DNA of 64,000 bases from Nitratireductor sp. ZSWI3 (lineage in GTDB: Bacteria > Pseudomonadota > Alphaproteobacteria > Rhizobiales > Rhizobiaceae), in assembly GCF_024655565.1 (NCBI RefSeq), contig NZ_JANKOF010000005.1, positions 53,478 to 117,477 of the forward strand, given 5' to 3'. Below are positions 34,846 to 44,433 of this stretch, piece after piece. The position numbers and the translations under genes were made by a program. The notes beneath the pieces are model-generated. The model was not told where the DNA came from. It did no database searches and saw only the letters and a list, made by a program, of their open reading frames with translations. The stretch's first letter is position 1. Every line of letters starts with the position of its first letter.

Positions 34846-35838
34846 CTAGGTCGCGTGCAGATGACAGGCTGTCTGCCGGCCCGGCGCAACTTGCCTCAAG
34901 ACCGGCCTTTCCGTGCGGCACAAATCCGTGGAGTGCGGGCATCTCGGGTGGAAATGGCAGCCGGATGGCGGGTTGAGCGGCGAAGGAACCTCACCGGAAA
35001 TGGGGTGGAAAGACCGCTTGCCCGAGCGCAGATCCGGCGCCTCGCTCAGCAGCGCGGCGGAATAGGGATGCAGCGGATTGGCGAATAGCTCCCTGGTTGG
35101 CGCCAGCTCGACCACCCGTCCCAGATACATGATCGCCACCCGGTCGCTGATGTGGCGCACCACCGACAGATCGTGGCTGATGAACATATAGGTGAGGTCC
35201 AGCTCTTCCCGCAGATCGATGAAGAGATTGATGATCTGCGCCTGAACCGACACGTCGAGGGCTGCGATGGATTCATCGCAAACCAGGAATTCCGGATTGA
35301 CGGCAAGCGCCCGCGCGATCCCGACCCGCTGGCGCTGACCGCCGGAGAACTGATGCGGATACCGGTCCCGCAAGGACGGATCGAGGCCGACCCTGGTCAG
35401 CATCTCGACCGCATAATCGTCCTGCTCCTTCCGTGATATCAGCCCGTGGGCGACCGGTGCCTCACCGACAGCCTGGGCAATGCGCCTGCGCGGGTTGAGC
35501 GAGGAGAACGGATCCTGAAAGATCATCTGGACCGCCAGCACATAAGCTCTTTTCTCGCGCGCATTCATGGCCGAGAGCTTCTTGCCCTTCCAGACGATTT
35601 CGCCCTGCGATGCCTGATGGATACCGGCAACGGTCCGGCCGAGGGTCGACTTGCCGCAGCCGGACTCGCCGACGAGGCCCAGAACCTCTCCCTTGTCGAT
35701 GGTCAGCGAGACGTCGCTGGTCGCCTGCACCCGGATCTCCCGATTGGTCGCTCCCATCAGGTTGGCCAGCTTTTCCGCCAGGTCGAGCGGGGTGACGAAA
35801 GTCTTGGAAACGTTCTGAACATCCAGAATCGCGGTCAT
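34846..35838 (-). CDS. Oligopeptide/dipeptide ABC transporter ATP-binding protein (DppF type)
   Basis: The 330 residues include Walker A GLVGESGCGKSTLGRT, signature FSGGQRQRVGIARAL, Walker B FLVCDESIAALDVS and the C-terminal peptide-importer extension with CHFHPRCPHSTDLCR, a cysteine set typical of DppD/F proteins. Walker B reads CDES where most relatives have CDEP. It overlaps the DppD-type gene by 4 bases and is the last gene of the leftward operon. Confidence 0.92.
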   Translation of the reverse strand: MTAILDVQNVSKTFVTPLDLAEKLANLMGATNREIRVQATSDVSLTIDKGEVLGLVGESGCGKSTLGRTVAGIHQASQGEIVWKGKKLSAMNAREKRAYVLAVQMIFQDPFSSLNPRRRIAQAVGEAPVAHGLISRKEQDDYAVEMLTRVGLDPSLRDRYPHQFSGGQRQRVGIARALAVNPEFLVCDESIAALDVSVQAQIINLFIDLREELDLTYMFISHDLSVVRHISDRVAIMYLGRVVELAPTRELFANPLHPYSAALLSEAPDLRSGKRSFHPISGEVPSPLNPPSGCHFHPRCPHSTDLCRTERPVLRQVAPGRQTACHLHAT

Positions 35839-36845
35839 GGCGCACTCTCTTTGGCAGCACCGCCGCTCTGGGCGGCGGTGTCGGCGCGAAGCGGATGGAA
35901 GCAGCGGCAGGCCCGGCCGCCTTCCATGCTGATCGGCGGCGCCGCAGAACAGGCATCGTCCTGGTAGGCGCAGCGCTCCTTGAAGGCACAGGCCTCACCG
36001 AGCTTCAGGAGAGACGGCGTCATTCCCGGAATCTGGAAAAGCCGCTGCCCGACCAGATGCTCTCCCGGCACCGATTTGATGAGGCCGCTCGTGTAGGGAT
36101 GGCGGGGGCTCCGCAGAACGGCCTCGGCCGGACCGTTCTCCACGATCCGTCCCGCGTACATCACCGCGATCGTATCGGCCAGCCCCGCCACGACGGACAG
36201 ATCATGGGTGATCCAGATCATCGCCGTTCTGTTTTCCCGGCAGAGCTTTTGGGCTTCCGCCAGGATCTGGCTCTGGATGGTCACATCCAGCGCCGTTGTA
36301 GGCTCATCGGCGACGATGAATTCAGGGCGGTTCAGGAAGGCGATCGCGATGGCCACCCGCTGGCGCATGCCGCCCGACAATTCATGCGGATAGCATTTCA
36401 ACCGCTCTTCGGGCGATGGAATGCCCACCTGGGCAAGCCCGTCCCGCGCCCGCTGCCACGCTTCCCGGCGAGGCACCTTCTCATGCGCGCGGATCGCCTC
36501 GATCATCTGCGTCTCGATCCGCAGGACAGGGTTGAGGGTCATCATCGGATCCTGGAAGATCATCGACGCCCTGCCTCCCCGGATCCTGCGCAACGCGGCC
36601 TCCGGCTTGCCTATGAGCTCCTCCCCGGAAAGCTTGATCGAGCCACCGACGATCCTGCCGGGTTCGTCGACAAGCCCGAGGATCGAAAACCCGGTGATCG
36701 ACTTGCCGGAGCCGGACTCACCGACAAGGCCAAGGATCTCGCCGGCATTCACGGACAGGGAGATATTGTCCACCGCCTTCACGACCCCGGCTCTGGTGAA
36801 GAAATGGGTCTGAAGGTTGTCGATGCTGAGGACGGGATTGGTCAT
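35835..36845 (-). CDS. Oligopeptide/dipeptide ABC transporter ATP-binding protein (DppD type)
   Basis: The 336 residues have Walker A GLVGESGSGKSITGFS, signature LSGGMRQRVAIAIAF, Walker B FIVADEPTTALDVT and a C-terminal cysteine cluster (CAFKERCAYQDDAC). It works with the DppF-type ATPase to drive the importer. It overlaps its neighbours on both sides by 4 bases. Confidence 0.92.
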   Translation of the reverse strand: MTNPVLSIDNLQTHFFTRAGVVKAVDNISLSVNAGEILGLVGESGSGKSITGFSILGLVDEPGRIVGGSIKLSGEELIGKPEAALRRIRGGRASMIFQDPMMTLNPVLRIETQMIEAIRAHEKVPRREAWQRARDGLAQVGIPSPEERLKCYPHELSGGMRQRVAIAIAFLNRPEFIVADEPTTALDVTIQSQILAEAQKLCRENRTAMIWITHDLSVVAGLADTIAVMYAGRIVENGPAEAVLRSPRHPYTSGLIKSVPGEHLVGQRLFQIPGMTPSLLKLGEACAFKERCAYQDDACSAAPPISMEGGRACRCFHPLRADTAAQSGGAAKESAP

Positions 36846-37753
36846 TTCGCCAACCTTGGATTCAGAACGTCGCGGAGCTGATCACCGACGAGATTGATGC
36901 AGAAGACGGTGAGAAGGAGCGCAACGCCGGGAAAGATGCTGATCCAGTATTTACCGGACAGCATGTATTCGAAGCCGTTGGAAATCAGGATTCCGAGGGA
37001 CGGCTCCGTTTGCGGCAGCCCGATACCGAGAAACGACAGGGTCGCTTCCAGCGCTATGGCGTGGGCCGTCTGGATGGTGGCGACCACGATCAGCGGCGAC
37101 AGGCAGTTGGGCATGATCTGCCCGAAGAGGATGCGGCGGGGAGACAGGCCGAGATTGCGGGCGGCCTCCACATATTCCTTGCTCCGTTCCGACAAGGCCG
37201 TGCCGCGCACGGTGCGGGCATAATAGGCCCATTGCACCGCGACCAGCGCGACGATGATCTTGTCGACACCCTTGCCCAGGGCCGCGACCAGCATCAGCGC
37301 GATGAGAATGGCCGGGAAAGAAAGCTGCAAATCGACCAGACGCATGATCAGGGTCTCGACCCGACCGCCGGCATAGGCCGCCGTCAGGCCGACGGCCGTG
37401 CCGATCACCATTGCGATGAGGCCGCTGAGAACGCCGACCATCAACGAGATCCGCAGGCCGTAAAGCATGGCGCTGTAGAGATCGCGGCCGGCCCCGTCGG
37501 ACCCCAGCCAGAACGTATACCCGGCAAACGCCTCCTCTCCGGGAGCCATGCGCGCATCAAGAACATCCACCTGAGCAAGATCGTAGGGATTTTGCGGTGT
37601 GATCCACGGGGCGATAATGGCCAGGACGATGATGACGACGAGGACGACGAAGGCAAGCGTGGCCACCTTGCTGTCCAGATATCGGGAAAGAAAGACGCCG
37701 AATGGCGTGTCCCGGAAACGCGGCTTGGCGGCGTTCGAAAGCTGATCGCTCAC
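36842..37753 (-). CDS. Oligopeptide/dipeptide ABC transporter permease (DppC type)
   Basis: The 303-residue membrane protein has one N-terminal segment, the periplasmic LGSDGAGRDLYSAMLYGLRISL motif (read in parts) and the permease coupling block EAARNLGLSPRRILFGQIMPN. It overlaps the DppB-type gene by 4 bases. Confidence 0.93.
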   Translation of the reverse strand: MSDQLSNAAKPRFRDTPFGVFLSRYLDSKVATLAFVVLVVIIVLAIIAPWITPQNPYDLAQVDVLDARMAPGEEAFAGYTFWLGSDGAGRDLYSAMLYGLRISLMVGVLSGLIAMVIGTAVGLTAAYAGGRVETLIMRLVDLQLSFPAILIALMLVAALGKGVDKIIVALVAVQWAYYARTVRGTALSERSKEYVEAARNLGLSPRRILFGQIMPNCLSPLIVVATIQTAHAIALEATLSFLGIGLPQTEPSLGILISNGFEYMLSGKYWISIFPGVALLLTVFCINLVGDQLRDVLNPRLAK

Positions 37754-38727
37754 GACTTGGCTCCCGTCAGGCTGACGCGCGGATCCAGAAGCGAGTAGAT
37801 CACGTCGACGACGAGATTGATCGCCACGAACAGGAACACGACGATCATCAGGTAGGCGACGATGACGGGACGGTCCAGTTGCAGCACGGAATCGATGAGG
37901 AGCTTGCCCATGCCGGGCCAGGCGAAGATCGACTCGGTCACCACCGAAAAGGCGATCAGCGATCCGAATTCCAGGCCGAGCACGGTGATCACCGGGATCA
38001 TGATGTTCTTTAACAAATGCGCCCAGACAATGCGCCCGAAGGACAGACCCTTGGCGCGGGCGAACTTGATGTAGTCCTGCTGCATGACCTCGCGGGTTCC
38101 GGCCCGGCTCAGGCGGATGACCATGGACATCTTCAGGAGCGCCAGATTGGTTGCCGGCAGGATAATGTGCTTGAGGCCGTCCAGAGTGAACAGGGAACTA
38201 TCGATCCCCAAAAAGGAGCCGACCTCTCCGCGCCCGGTCGACGGCAGGAGTTGCAGCTGCACGGAAAAGAACATGATCAGCATGATCCCGACCCAGAATG
38301 TCGGCAGGGAAAAGCCGAAGATCGAGGCGGCCATGATGACCTGCGAAACGCGGGACTTCGGCTTGATGCCGCTGTAGACACCGAGCGGAATTCCGAAGAA
38401 GACCGCGAGAACCAGCGCGCAGACCGCGAGTTCCATGGTCGCCGGCAGGCGCTCCAGGATCAGACCGACAGCCGGTTGGCCGAAGATGAACGATGTGCCC
38501 AGATTGCCCTGCACTGCGCCCTTCAGGAACAGCCAGTATTGTTCCACGATCGGGCGGTCCAGACCGAATTGCTGGATCACCCGGGCGATTTCCGCCTGAT
38601 CGGCCTCCGGGCTGACAAGCATATGCACCGGATCGCCAACCAGATTGACCCCGAAGAAGACAATGGTGGCCATAAGGAGCACGACGACCGCGCTTTGGCC
38701 GATGCGGCGGATGAGAAACGCTAGCAT
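37750..38727 (-). CDS. Oligopeptide/dipeptide ABC transporter permease (DppB type)
   Basis: The 325-residue protein has six membrane segments, the DppB N-terminal domain (DRPIVEQYWLFLKGAVQGNLG, read in parts) and the coupling motif FARAKGLSFGRIVWAHLLKN. It follows a strong hairpin that separates it from the binding-protein gene. Confidence 0.93.
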   Translation of the reverse strand: MLAFLIRRIGQSAVVVLLMATIVFFGVNLVGDPVHMLVSPEADQAEIARVIQQFGLDRPIVEQYWLFLKGAVQGNLGTSFIFGQPAVGLILERLPATMELAVCALVLAVFFGIPLGVYSGIKPKSRVSQVIMAASIFGFSLPTFWVGIMLIMFFSVQLQLLPSTGRGEVGSFLGIDSSLFTLDGLKHIILPATNLALLKMSMVIRLSRAGTREVMQQDYIKFARAKGLSFGRIVWAHLLKNIMIPVITVLGLEFGSLIAFSVVTESIFAWPGMGKLLIDSVLQLDRPVIVAYLMIVVFLFVAINLVVDVIYSLLDPRVSLTGAKS

Positions 38728-38746
38728 GGCTTTCCGTTTGAACAGG

Positions 38747-38770
38747 CCTTCCCGGAAATGCCCGGGAAGG
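38747..38770 (-). other. Intercistronic stem-loop between binding-protein and DppB-type genes
   Basis: CCTTCCCGG and CCGGGAAGG form a perfect 9-bp stem with a 6-base loop, about 20 bases before the permease start codon. It could limit read-through into the permease or protect the upstream message. Otherwise the 169-base gap 38728-38896 holds nothing seen. Confidence 0.75.
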
Positions 38771-38896
38771 AGGTGCCGTCCGGCGCATCGGCTTGAAAAT
38801 CGGAATCGATCTCGGAAAGCACGATGCGCAGTTTCAAAGGCTTACAGCGTCCTTGTGTAGCGTCCAGATGGACGCACGGCGCTGCAATGGGAGGAG

Positions 38897-40483
38897 CTAT
38901 TCCCTGGTCACACCCATGGCCAAGGTAAATTCATCGGTGCGCGGCTGGTAGGTCAGGCCCGAGCGGGTCGCCCAGGTGTTGACCTGGAAGTGCAAGGGAA
39001 TGATCGCCAGCTCTTCGATGGCCATTTCCGTCGCTTCCGCCAGCAGCGCCTCGCGCGCTTCGTCGTCAACCGTGGAGAGCGCTTGCTCGATCTTTGCATC
39101 GATCTGCGGACTGGAATGACGGCCCCGGTTCGAGGCGCCGAAGCCGCGTTCGTTGTCAAAGGTGTGGATCAGCGACTTCAACGGAGAGGAGGCTTCACCC
39201 GAGCCGGCGCTCCAGCCTGCCAGGATGAGGGAAAACTCGGGCAGACCTCCTTCGGCGCCGGAAGACGCACGCTGGAAGAAGACTGTCCGCGGCATGGTTT
39301 CCACATGCATCTTCAGGCCGGCACGCGTGAACATCTGGCCGATCGCTTCCGCGATCTTGGCGTCGTTGATGTAGCGGTCGTTCGGGCTGTGAATCGTGAG
39401 CTCGAACCCGTCAGGATAACCCGCTTGCGCAAGGAGTTCCTTGGCGCCTTCCAGATCATATCCCTCGACCTCGAGCTTGTCGGAGGCACCAAAGAAACCC
39501 TCGGGCAGCAATTGACCGGCCGGAATGGCGACCTTTTCCATCACGCGCTCGACAATGGCATTGCGATGAATGGCTTTCGAAAGCGCCTTGCGCACGCGCG
39601 CGTCAAGCAGCGGATTCTTGATGGCCGAGCCGTCCTTGCCCTTCGCGAACGGAGAGTTCTCGCGGAACTGGTCCATGTGAAGGTAGATCACGCGGTTGGA
39701 ACTGCCCTGCCAGAGCGAGACCTTGTCCCCATCGGAGCGCTTCAGGGCCTCGATGTCACTGGTCGGAACGCCATCGATGGCATCCACGTCACCGGCCAGC
39801 ACGGCTGCGACACGGGCCGGAGCCGAGGGGATCGGCCTGAACGTCACCTTGTCCCATTCCGGTGCGCCACCCCAGTAATCGGCATTCCCCGTGACCTCGA
39901 TCTTGCCTCCGGGCACATAGGACTTGAACTTGTAGGGACCGGTACCGATCGCCGCCTTACCGGAGTTGAAGTCGGCGGTGGTCGCCGCATCCTTGATGCT
40001 GTCCGAAACGATCGCGATCTGCGAGATCTCGTTCGGCACGAGCGGGTATGGCGCTTCCGTCTTCACATGGATCGTGAAGTCGTCCACCTTCACCAGCGTC
40101 TTGCCGCTGGTGTACGTCCCCATGCTGGAAGGTGAGTTCGGAACGTTGGGTGCACGCTCGAAGCTGAAGATCACGTCATCGGCGTTGAAATCCGTGCCAT
40201 CGTGGAACTTGACGCCCTCGCGGAGCCTCACTTCCCACGTGGTGTCGTCAATCGGCTTCCAGGATACGGCCAGGGCGGGATAGAGGTTCTGCACCTGATC
40301 CTGGCCGATCAGCGTATCGAAGATATGCCGGCTCAGCGCGTGGTTCGGCGTCAGGTTGTGGTAGTGCGGGTCGATGGAGGTCGGCTCCGAGGCGAGGCCG
40401 ATGGTGAGGTCCTCCGCATATGCAGCGCCTGTAAGCAGGCCCACTGCTACCGAGGTAGCTGCTAAATACTTTCTCATTGGCAT
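38897..40483 (-). CDS. Peptide ABC transporter substrate-binding protein (family 5)
   Basis: The 528-residue protein has a signal peptide (MRKYLAATSVAVGLLTGAAYA). The mature part shows family-5 features: LTIGLASEPTSIDPHYHN, WEVRLREGVKFHDGTDFNADDVIFSFER, GTGPYKFKSYVPGGKIEVTGNADYWGG and VRKALSKAIHRNAIV. The ATG at 40483 has GGGGA upstream; a longer frame to 40531 lacks support. Given the M20 amidohydrolase beyond the LysR gene, an acylated amino acid or small peptide is the likely ligand. Confidence 0.92.
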   Translation of the reverse strand: MPMRKYLAATSVAVGLLTGAAYAEDLTIGLASEPTSIDPHYHNLTPNHALSRHIFDTLIGQDQVQNLYPALAVSWKPIDDTTWEVRLREGVKFHDGTDFNADDVIFSFERAPNVPNSPSSMGTYTSGKTLVKVDDFTIHVKTEAPYPLVPNEISQIAIVSDSIKDAATTADFNSGKAAIGTGPYKFKSYVPGGKIEVTGNADYWGGAPEWDKVTFRPIPSAPARVAAVLAGDVDAIDGVPTSDIEALKRSDGDKVSLWQGSSNRVIYLHMDQFRENSPFAKGKDGSAIKNPLLDARVRKALSKAIHRNAIVERVMEKVAIPAGQLLPEGFFGASDKLEVEGYDLEGAKELLAQAGYPDGFELTIHSPNDRYINDAKIAEAIGQMFTRAGLKMHVETMPRTVFFQRASSGAEGGLPEFSLILAGWSAGSGEASSPLKSLIHTFDNERGFGASNRGRHSSPQIDAKIEQALSTVDDEAREALLAEATEMAIEELAIIPLHFQVNTWATRSGLTYQPRTDEFTLAMGVTRE

Positions 40484-40641
40484 GAATCCCCTTTTTGGAA
40501 GTTTTTTTATTCGTGTTTTTGAAGGGAACACCGTAGCAATTCATTATGCGATGAGAAGTCGAAAATCTATGCATTTACATCATAGAGCTAGACCGACTCT
40601 CGTTCTTGGCAAGCTCCTCGAGTTCAGCAAGGATCGGGCAC
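40484..40641. promoter_or_regulatory. Divergent promoter region, binding-protein gene / LysR gene
   Basis: This AT-rich gap between divergent starts is the expected site for LysR control. CTATG (40567-40571) and CATAG (40581-40585) bracket 9 bases, a possible LysR half-site pair. No promoter boxes are clear. Confidence 0.4.
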
Positions 40642-41556
40642 GTGAGGAATAACTGGCATTCCATTCGAGAGTATGAGGTATTAAGGGCGATGATTCTGTC
40701 CGGAACGACGATTTCGGCAGCAAAACGGCTTGGCATATCCCAATCCGCTGTAAGCAGGTCCCTTGCAAGCCTCGAATCAAGGCTTGGAAATTCCTTGTTT
40801 GTACGATCCGGCGGCCGGCTGATACCCACTGCGGAAGCAGTTCATCTTAACAAAAACCTGGACACGTTGTTTCAGGCCCTCGCCGGGATCGAAGGCAGGG
40901 ACGAAAACGCCGACAAGGAGAAGGTTCTGCGGATCGGCGCTCCTCCAACGATGGCACACCGCTTTCTGCACTCCCGCGTCGTCGCCTTCATGCAAGCTCA
41001 ACCCCAATACCGCGTCCTGTTTGAAATCTGCGATTCCGATGCCCTGCTTCTGAGGATCGCCGAAGAGCGCCTCGACATCGGCGTCTCCGACCTGTTGTCC
41101 CGGCACGCAGGTGTGAAAATGACGCCTTTCCGGCGCTCGAAGATGGTCTGTCTCCTGCCGGAAAAGTCTCCGCTGACACAGCTGGACGTCATCTCCCCCG
41201 CACAACTGAAGGACGTTCCGCTCATCGCGCCGATCAAGCGCCACAGCCTCCGCGGTCATGTGGACAGGATGTTCTCCCGCGCCGGGATCACGCCCCGGAT
41301 TGCCGCCGAAGCCGCCACCGTGGTGACCATCGTCGAGCTGGTCAGGGCGGGCCTTGGCGTTGCCTTCATCAATCCCTTTCCGATCGCCCTGTCCGAGCCG
41401 GAGGGCGTCTGCTTCCGCCCCGTGGACCCGGAAATTGAATATCGCACCTGCTTCCTGACCCCGGTCGGCGCCGCCATGGGCGCTGGAACCCGGTCCTTCA
41501 TGCGCTTCGTGCGGCGCGGCGGCCGGGATGACCCATGGTCGCAACCCATTACCTGA
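40642..41556 (+). CDS. LysR-family transcriptional regulator
   Basis: The protein is about 304 residues from a GTG at 40642, or 316 from a TTG at 40606. The helix-turn-helix reads YEVLRAMILSGTTISAAKRLGISQSAVSRSLASLE (in parts). The effector domain contains VLRIGAPPTMAHRF, DIGVSDLLSRHAGV and VELVRAGLGVAFINPF. It is divergent from the peptide ABC operon and followed on its own strand by the M20 hydrolase gene, so it probably controls both. Confidence 0.87.
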   Translation: MRNNWHSIREYEVLRAMILSGTTISAAKRLGISQSAVSRSLASLESRLGNSLFVRSGGRLIPTAEAVHLNKNLDTLFQALAGIEGRDENADKEKVLRIGAPPTMAHRFLHSRVVAFMQAQPQYRVLFEICDSDALLLRIAEERLDIGVSDLLSRHAGVKMTPFRRSKMVCLLPEKSPLTQLDVISPAQLKDVPLIAPIKRHSLRGHVDRMFSRAGITPRIAAEAATVVTIVELVRAGLGVAFINPFPIALSEPEGVCFRPVDPEIEYRTCFLTPVGAAMGAGTRSFMRFVRRGGRDDPWSQPIT

Positions 41557-41687
41557 ACGAGAATGCCAAACGAACCCTGCACTTCCTTTGAGAATTCTCC
41601 TGCACCGCTGCAGAAGCTCGTCGCTTTCGACACGGCCGGCAGCAGTCGACCGTTCAGGCAAAAGGCCCGTTCCAGCAAAGGTATGTC

Positions 41688-43133
41688 ATGAAGAACTCAG
41701 AACGCATTTGGGATAATGTCGAAACGCACAAGGATGACCTGATCGGTATGAGCGACCGGGTGTGGGGCACGCCGGAACTGCTGTACGGCGAATTCGAATC
41801 CGTGGCCGAGCATACGGCAATGCTGAGGCAAAAGGGTTTTGCCGTTGAGGAGAACGTGGCCGGCATTCCGACCGCAGTCACCGGCATTGCCGGTGAAGGA
41901 GGCCCGCTGATCGCGTTCCTCGGCGAATACGACGCCCTGCCGGGACTCTCCCAGGTTGCGGGGCTTGCCGAGCCCAAAGAGCTTGAGAACGGCGGCAACG
42001 GACATGGCTGCGGCCACAACCTTCTTGGCGGCGCTGCCCTTCTGGCGGCTGTCGCGCTGAAAGACTGGCTGGAGGAAACCGGAACCCCGGGGCGGGTGAT
42101 GTATGCGGGCTGCCCGGCGGAAGAAGGCGGCGGCGCCAAGAGTTTCATGGCGCGCGAGGGTGTGTTCAAGGACGTCGACATCGCCCTGACCTGGCATCCT
42201 GGCAACATGACCCATGTGGATGACATGCTGAGCCTTGCCAACACACGCATCGATTTCACCTTCACCGGTCGCCCGAGCCATGCCGCCGCTTCTCCCCATC
42301 TCGGTCGCAGTGCGCTCGATGCCGCGCAGCTCATGTGCGTCGGCGTCAACTATCTGCGCGAGCACATGCCGGATTCCGACCGCATCCACTATGCCTATCT
42401 GGATACGGGCGGCACGGCGCCGAATGTCGTCCATGGCACGACCACTGTGCGTTACGTGGTGCGCTCCCGGTCCCTCTCCGGGATGCGCAGCCTGATAGAA
42501 CGTGTCAAGAAATGCGCCGAAGGCGCCGCGATCATGACCGAAACCAAGGTGGAATCGAAGGTTCTGACCGCTGTTTCCAACATGCTCGACAACCAGCCCC
42601 TCGCCAGGGCGATGCGGCAGGCCATGGACACGCTCGGCGGTGTGCCGTTTGACGATCGGGACGCCGAATTCGCCAGGCAGATCCGCGCAACGCTTTCCCC
42701 GGAGGAAATCGCGGCCGCCTACACCGCCCTCGGTCGGAATCCCGAGCCGGATGAGGTTTTGTGCGATTACATCACCGACTATGTGCCCGGCTATACGCCC
42801 ATGATGGGCTCCACCGACGTGGCCGATGTATCCTGGCAGGTTCCCACCATTCAGGCGCGGGTCGCGACCCACGCTGTCGGAACCACACTCCACACCTGGC
42901 AGGCAACCGCGCAAGGCAAATCCGGCATCGCCCACAAGGGCATGGTCCACGCCGCCAAGATCCTGGCTCATACCGCAGTCAAGACCCTCACCGACCCGAC
43001 GCTTGTTTCCGAGGCCAAGGCCTATCATCGGGCCCTGCTGGAAAAGGATCCCTATGTCTGCCCGATTCCGGCGGACACAATGCCGCCGCTGAAACCGCGT
43101 CCAGCCAGCAAAATGGCCCCTGCAGCAGCCTGA
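41688..43133 (+). CDS. M20-family amidohydrolase/peptidase, AbgB-like
   Basis: The 481-residue metallohydrolase has GHGCGHNLLGGAALLAAVALKDWL (read in parts; metal cysteine and histidine near residue 107), the catalytic glutamate pair in CPAEEGGGAKSFMA, a dimerisation domain with FTGRPSHAAASPHLGRSALDA, and GTTLHTWQATAQGKSGIAHKG late. Relatives cleave p-aminobenzoyl-glutamate, acyl-amino acids or indole-amino acid conjugates in the cytoplasm. It would process what the adjacent ABC system imports. The start has AAAGG upstream. Confidence 0.87.
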   Translation: MKNSERIWDNVETHKDDLIGMSDRVWGTPELLYGEFESVAEHTAMLRQKGFAVEENVAGIPTAVTGIAGEGGPLIAFLGEYDALPGLSQVAGLAEPKELENGGNGHGCGHNLLGGAALLAAVALKDWLEETGTPGRVMYAGCPAEEGGGAKSFMAREGVFKDVDIALTWHPGNMTHVDDMLSLANTRIDFTFTGRPSHAAASPHLGRSALDAAQLMCVGVNYLREHMPDSDRIHYAYLDTGGTAPNVVHGTTTVRYVVRSRSLSGMRSLIERVKKCAEGAAIMTETKVESKVLTAVSNMLDNQPLARAMRQAMDTLGGVPFDDRDAEFARQIRATLSPEEIAAAYTALGRNPEPDEVLCDYITDYVPGYTPMMGSTDVADVSWQVPTIQARVATHAVGTTLHTWQATAQGKSGIAHKGMVHAAKILAHTAVKTLTDPTLVSEAKAYHRALLEKDPYVCPIPADTMPPLKPRPASKMAPAAA

Positions 43134-43303
43134 CCCCAGGCATCGCCGAGCACGGAGACTTCAACACGGCTTGCCACGCCGGAGAAGGCAAGCATCGAGG
43201 ATGCGCGTGCCGGAGATGGCCCGTCTCGATATAAATTCGACGCGCCATGTCGGAACCAAAGCGCCTCGTTCGTCCTATTGGTGTCAGCAACAGGAGAGAA
43301 ACG

Positions 43304-43687
43304 ATGAGTGCGCTTAGGACAAAGGCTTCCTCGGCCATCGTGGCGGTGAGCGATATCGAACGGGCACGGCGCTTCTACAGCGACACGCTGGGCCTCGAAC
43401 TCAAGGAAGAAGGGATGGAGGGCGTGCTGGTCTACAAGACCGGGGCGACCTATCTCGTCGTCTACCCTTCCGAATTTGCCGGCACCAACAAGGCCAACGC
43501 CGTGGTGTGGGACTGCGGCGACGACATAGACGCCATCGCTGCCGATCTGCGCGCCAAGGGCGTGAAGTTCGAACACTACGAGATGGACGGCGTGACCTTC
43601 AAGGATGGCATCCACGACGCGAACGGGTTCAGGATGGTCTGGTTCAAGGATCCCGACGGCAACATCCTGCATCTGAACAGTGCGTGA
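43304..43687 (+). CDS. VOC-family (glyoxalase-fold) protein
   Basis: The 127-residue single vicinal-oxygen-chelate domain has SSAIVAVSDIERARRFYSDTLGLEL at the N terminus and FKDPDGNILHLNSA at the C terminus, where the Glu/His metal-ligand position is taken by histidine. The ATG at 43304 has a GGAGAG site. Single-domain VOC proteins dimerise and do many reactions or resist drugs, so no substrate is assigned. It precedes a GST-like gene by 60 bases. Confidence 0.82.
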   Translation: MSALRTKASSAIVAVSDIERARRFYSDTLGLELKEEGMEGVLVYKTGATYLVVYPSEFAGTNKANAVVWDCGDDIDAIAADLRAKGVKFEHYEMDGVTFKDGIHDANGFRMVWFKDPDGNILHLNSA

Positions 43688-43747
43688 GCCATGTTCCCGG
43701 TCCGCGCCGGAAAAGATCGCCGCCGCAAGCAGGAAAGATGAGAAAAG

Positions 43748-44404
43748 ATGCCTGAACCGTTGATCATATGGACCTATGACTGGGTGCCCGGAGGACAAGG
43801 CAGCCCCCGTGGCCACGTCCGCGACATCCGATTGCGTTGGGCCTGCGAAGAGGCGGGTCTCGACTACGAAGTTCGATCCGTCAGCTTTCATAAGCGCGGT
43901 CCGGAGCATTTTTCGCGCCAGCCCTTCGGCCAGGTGCCGTTCCTCGAAGACGACGGGATTGTCATCTTCGAGAGCGGCGCCGCGCTCCTGCATCTTGCCG
44001 GCAAGAGCGAGGTGCTGATGCCGCGCGACCGTGTCGGCGCGGCCGACACCCTCCAATGGATTGTCGCCGCGCTGAATTCGATGGAGATGGTGACGGTGCC
44101 GTGGTGGTTCATCGGCCTGACGGTCGATAAGGACAATCCGCTCGAAGCCTGGCTGACCTCGCGGCTGCACCATCTCGAGACGGTGCTGTCCGCGCGGGAA
44201 TGGCTGGCCGCCGGGCGTTTCACCGCTGCCGACCTCCTCATGGCGGACGTGCTGCGCGTTCCGGCGGTCCGCAGGTTCGGAACGTTTCCGGCGCTCGGCG
44301 CCTATGTCGAGCGTGTCTGCGCCCGCCCGGCCTTCAAGAAAGCGAGAGAGGACCAGATGGCGCATTTCGCCGCGGCGGACGTTGAGAGCGAGAACGCACA
44401 GTGA
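43748..44404 (+). CDS. Glutathione S-transferase-family protein
   Basis: The 218 residues comprise a thioredoxin-like N-terminal half with GQVPFLEDDGIVIFESGAAL, the family's glutathione gamma-glutamyl site (ES after the cis-proline VPF), and an all-helical C-terminal half with LLMADVLRVPAVRRFGTFPALGAYVERVCARPAF (read in parts), including the N-capping motif of GSTs. It stands between a VOC gene and a MocR regulator. Detoxification is likely, substrate unknown. Confidence 0.85.
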   Translation: MPEPLIIWTYDWVPGGQGSPRGHVRDIRLRWACEEAGLDYEVRSVSFHKRGPEHFSRQPFGQVPFLEDDGIVIFESGAALLHLAGKSEVLMPRDRVGAADTLQWIVAALNSMEMVTVPWWFIGLTVDKDNPLEAWLTSRLHHLETVLSAREWLAAGRFTAADLLMADVLRVPAVRRFGTFPALGAYVERVCARPAFKKAREDQMAHFAAADVESENAQ

Positions 44405-44433
44405 GCCTATAGGCCCGAAACGGCTGCCGGGTC

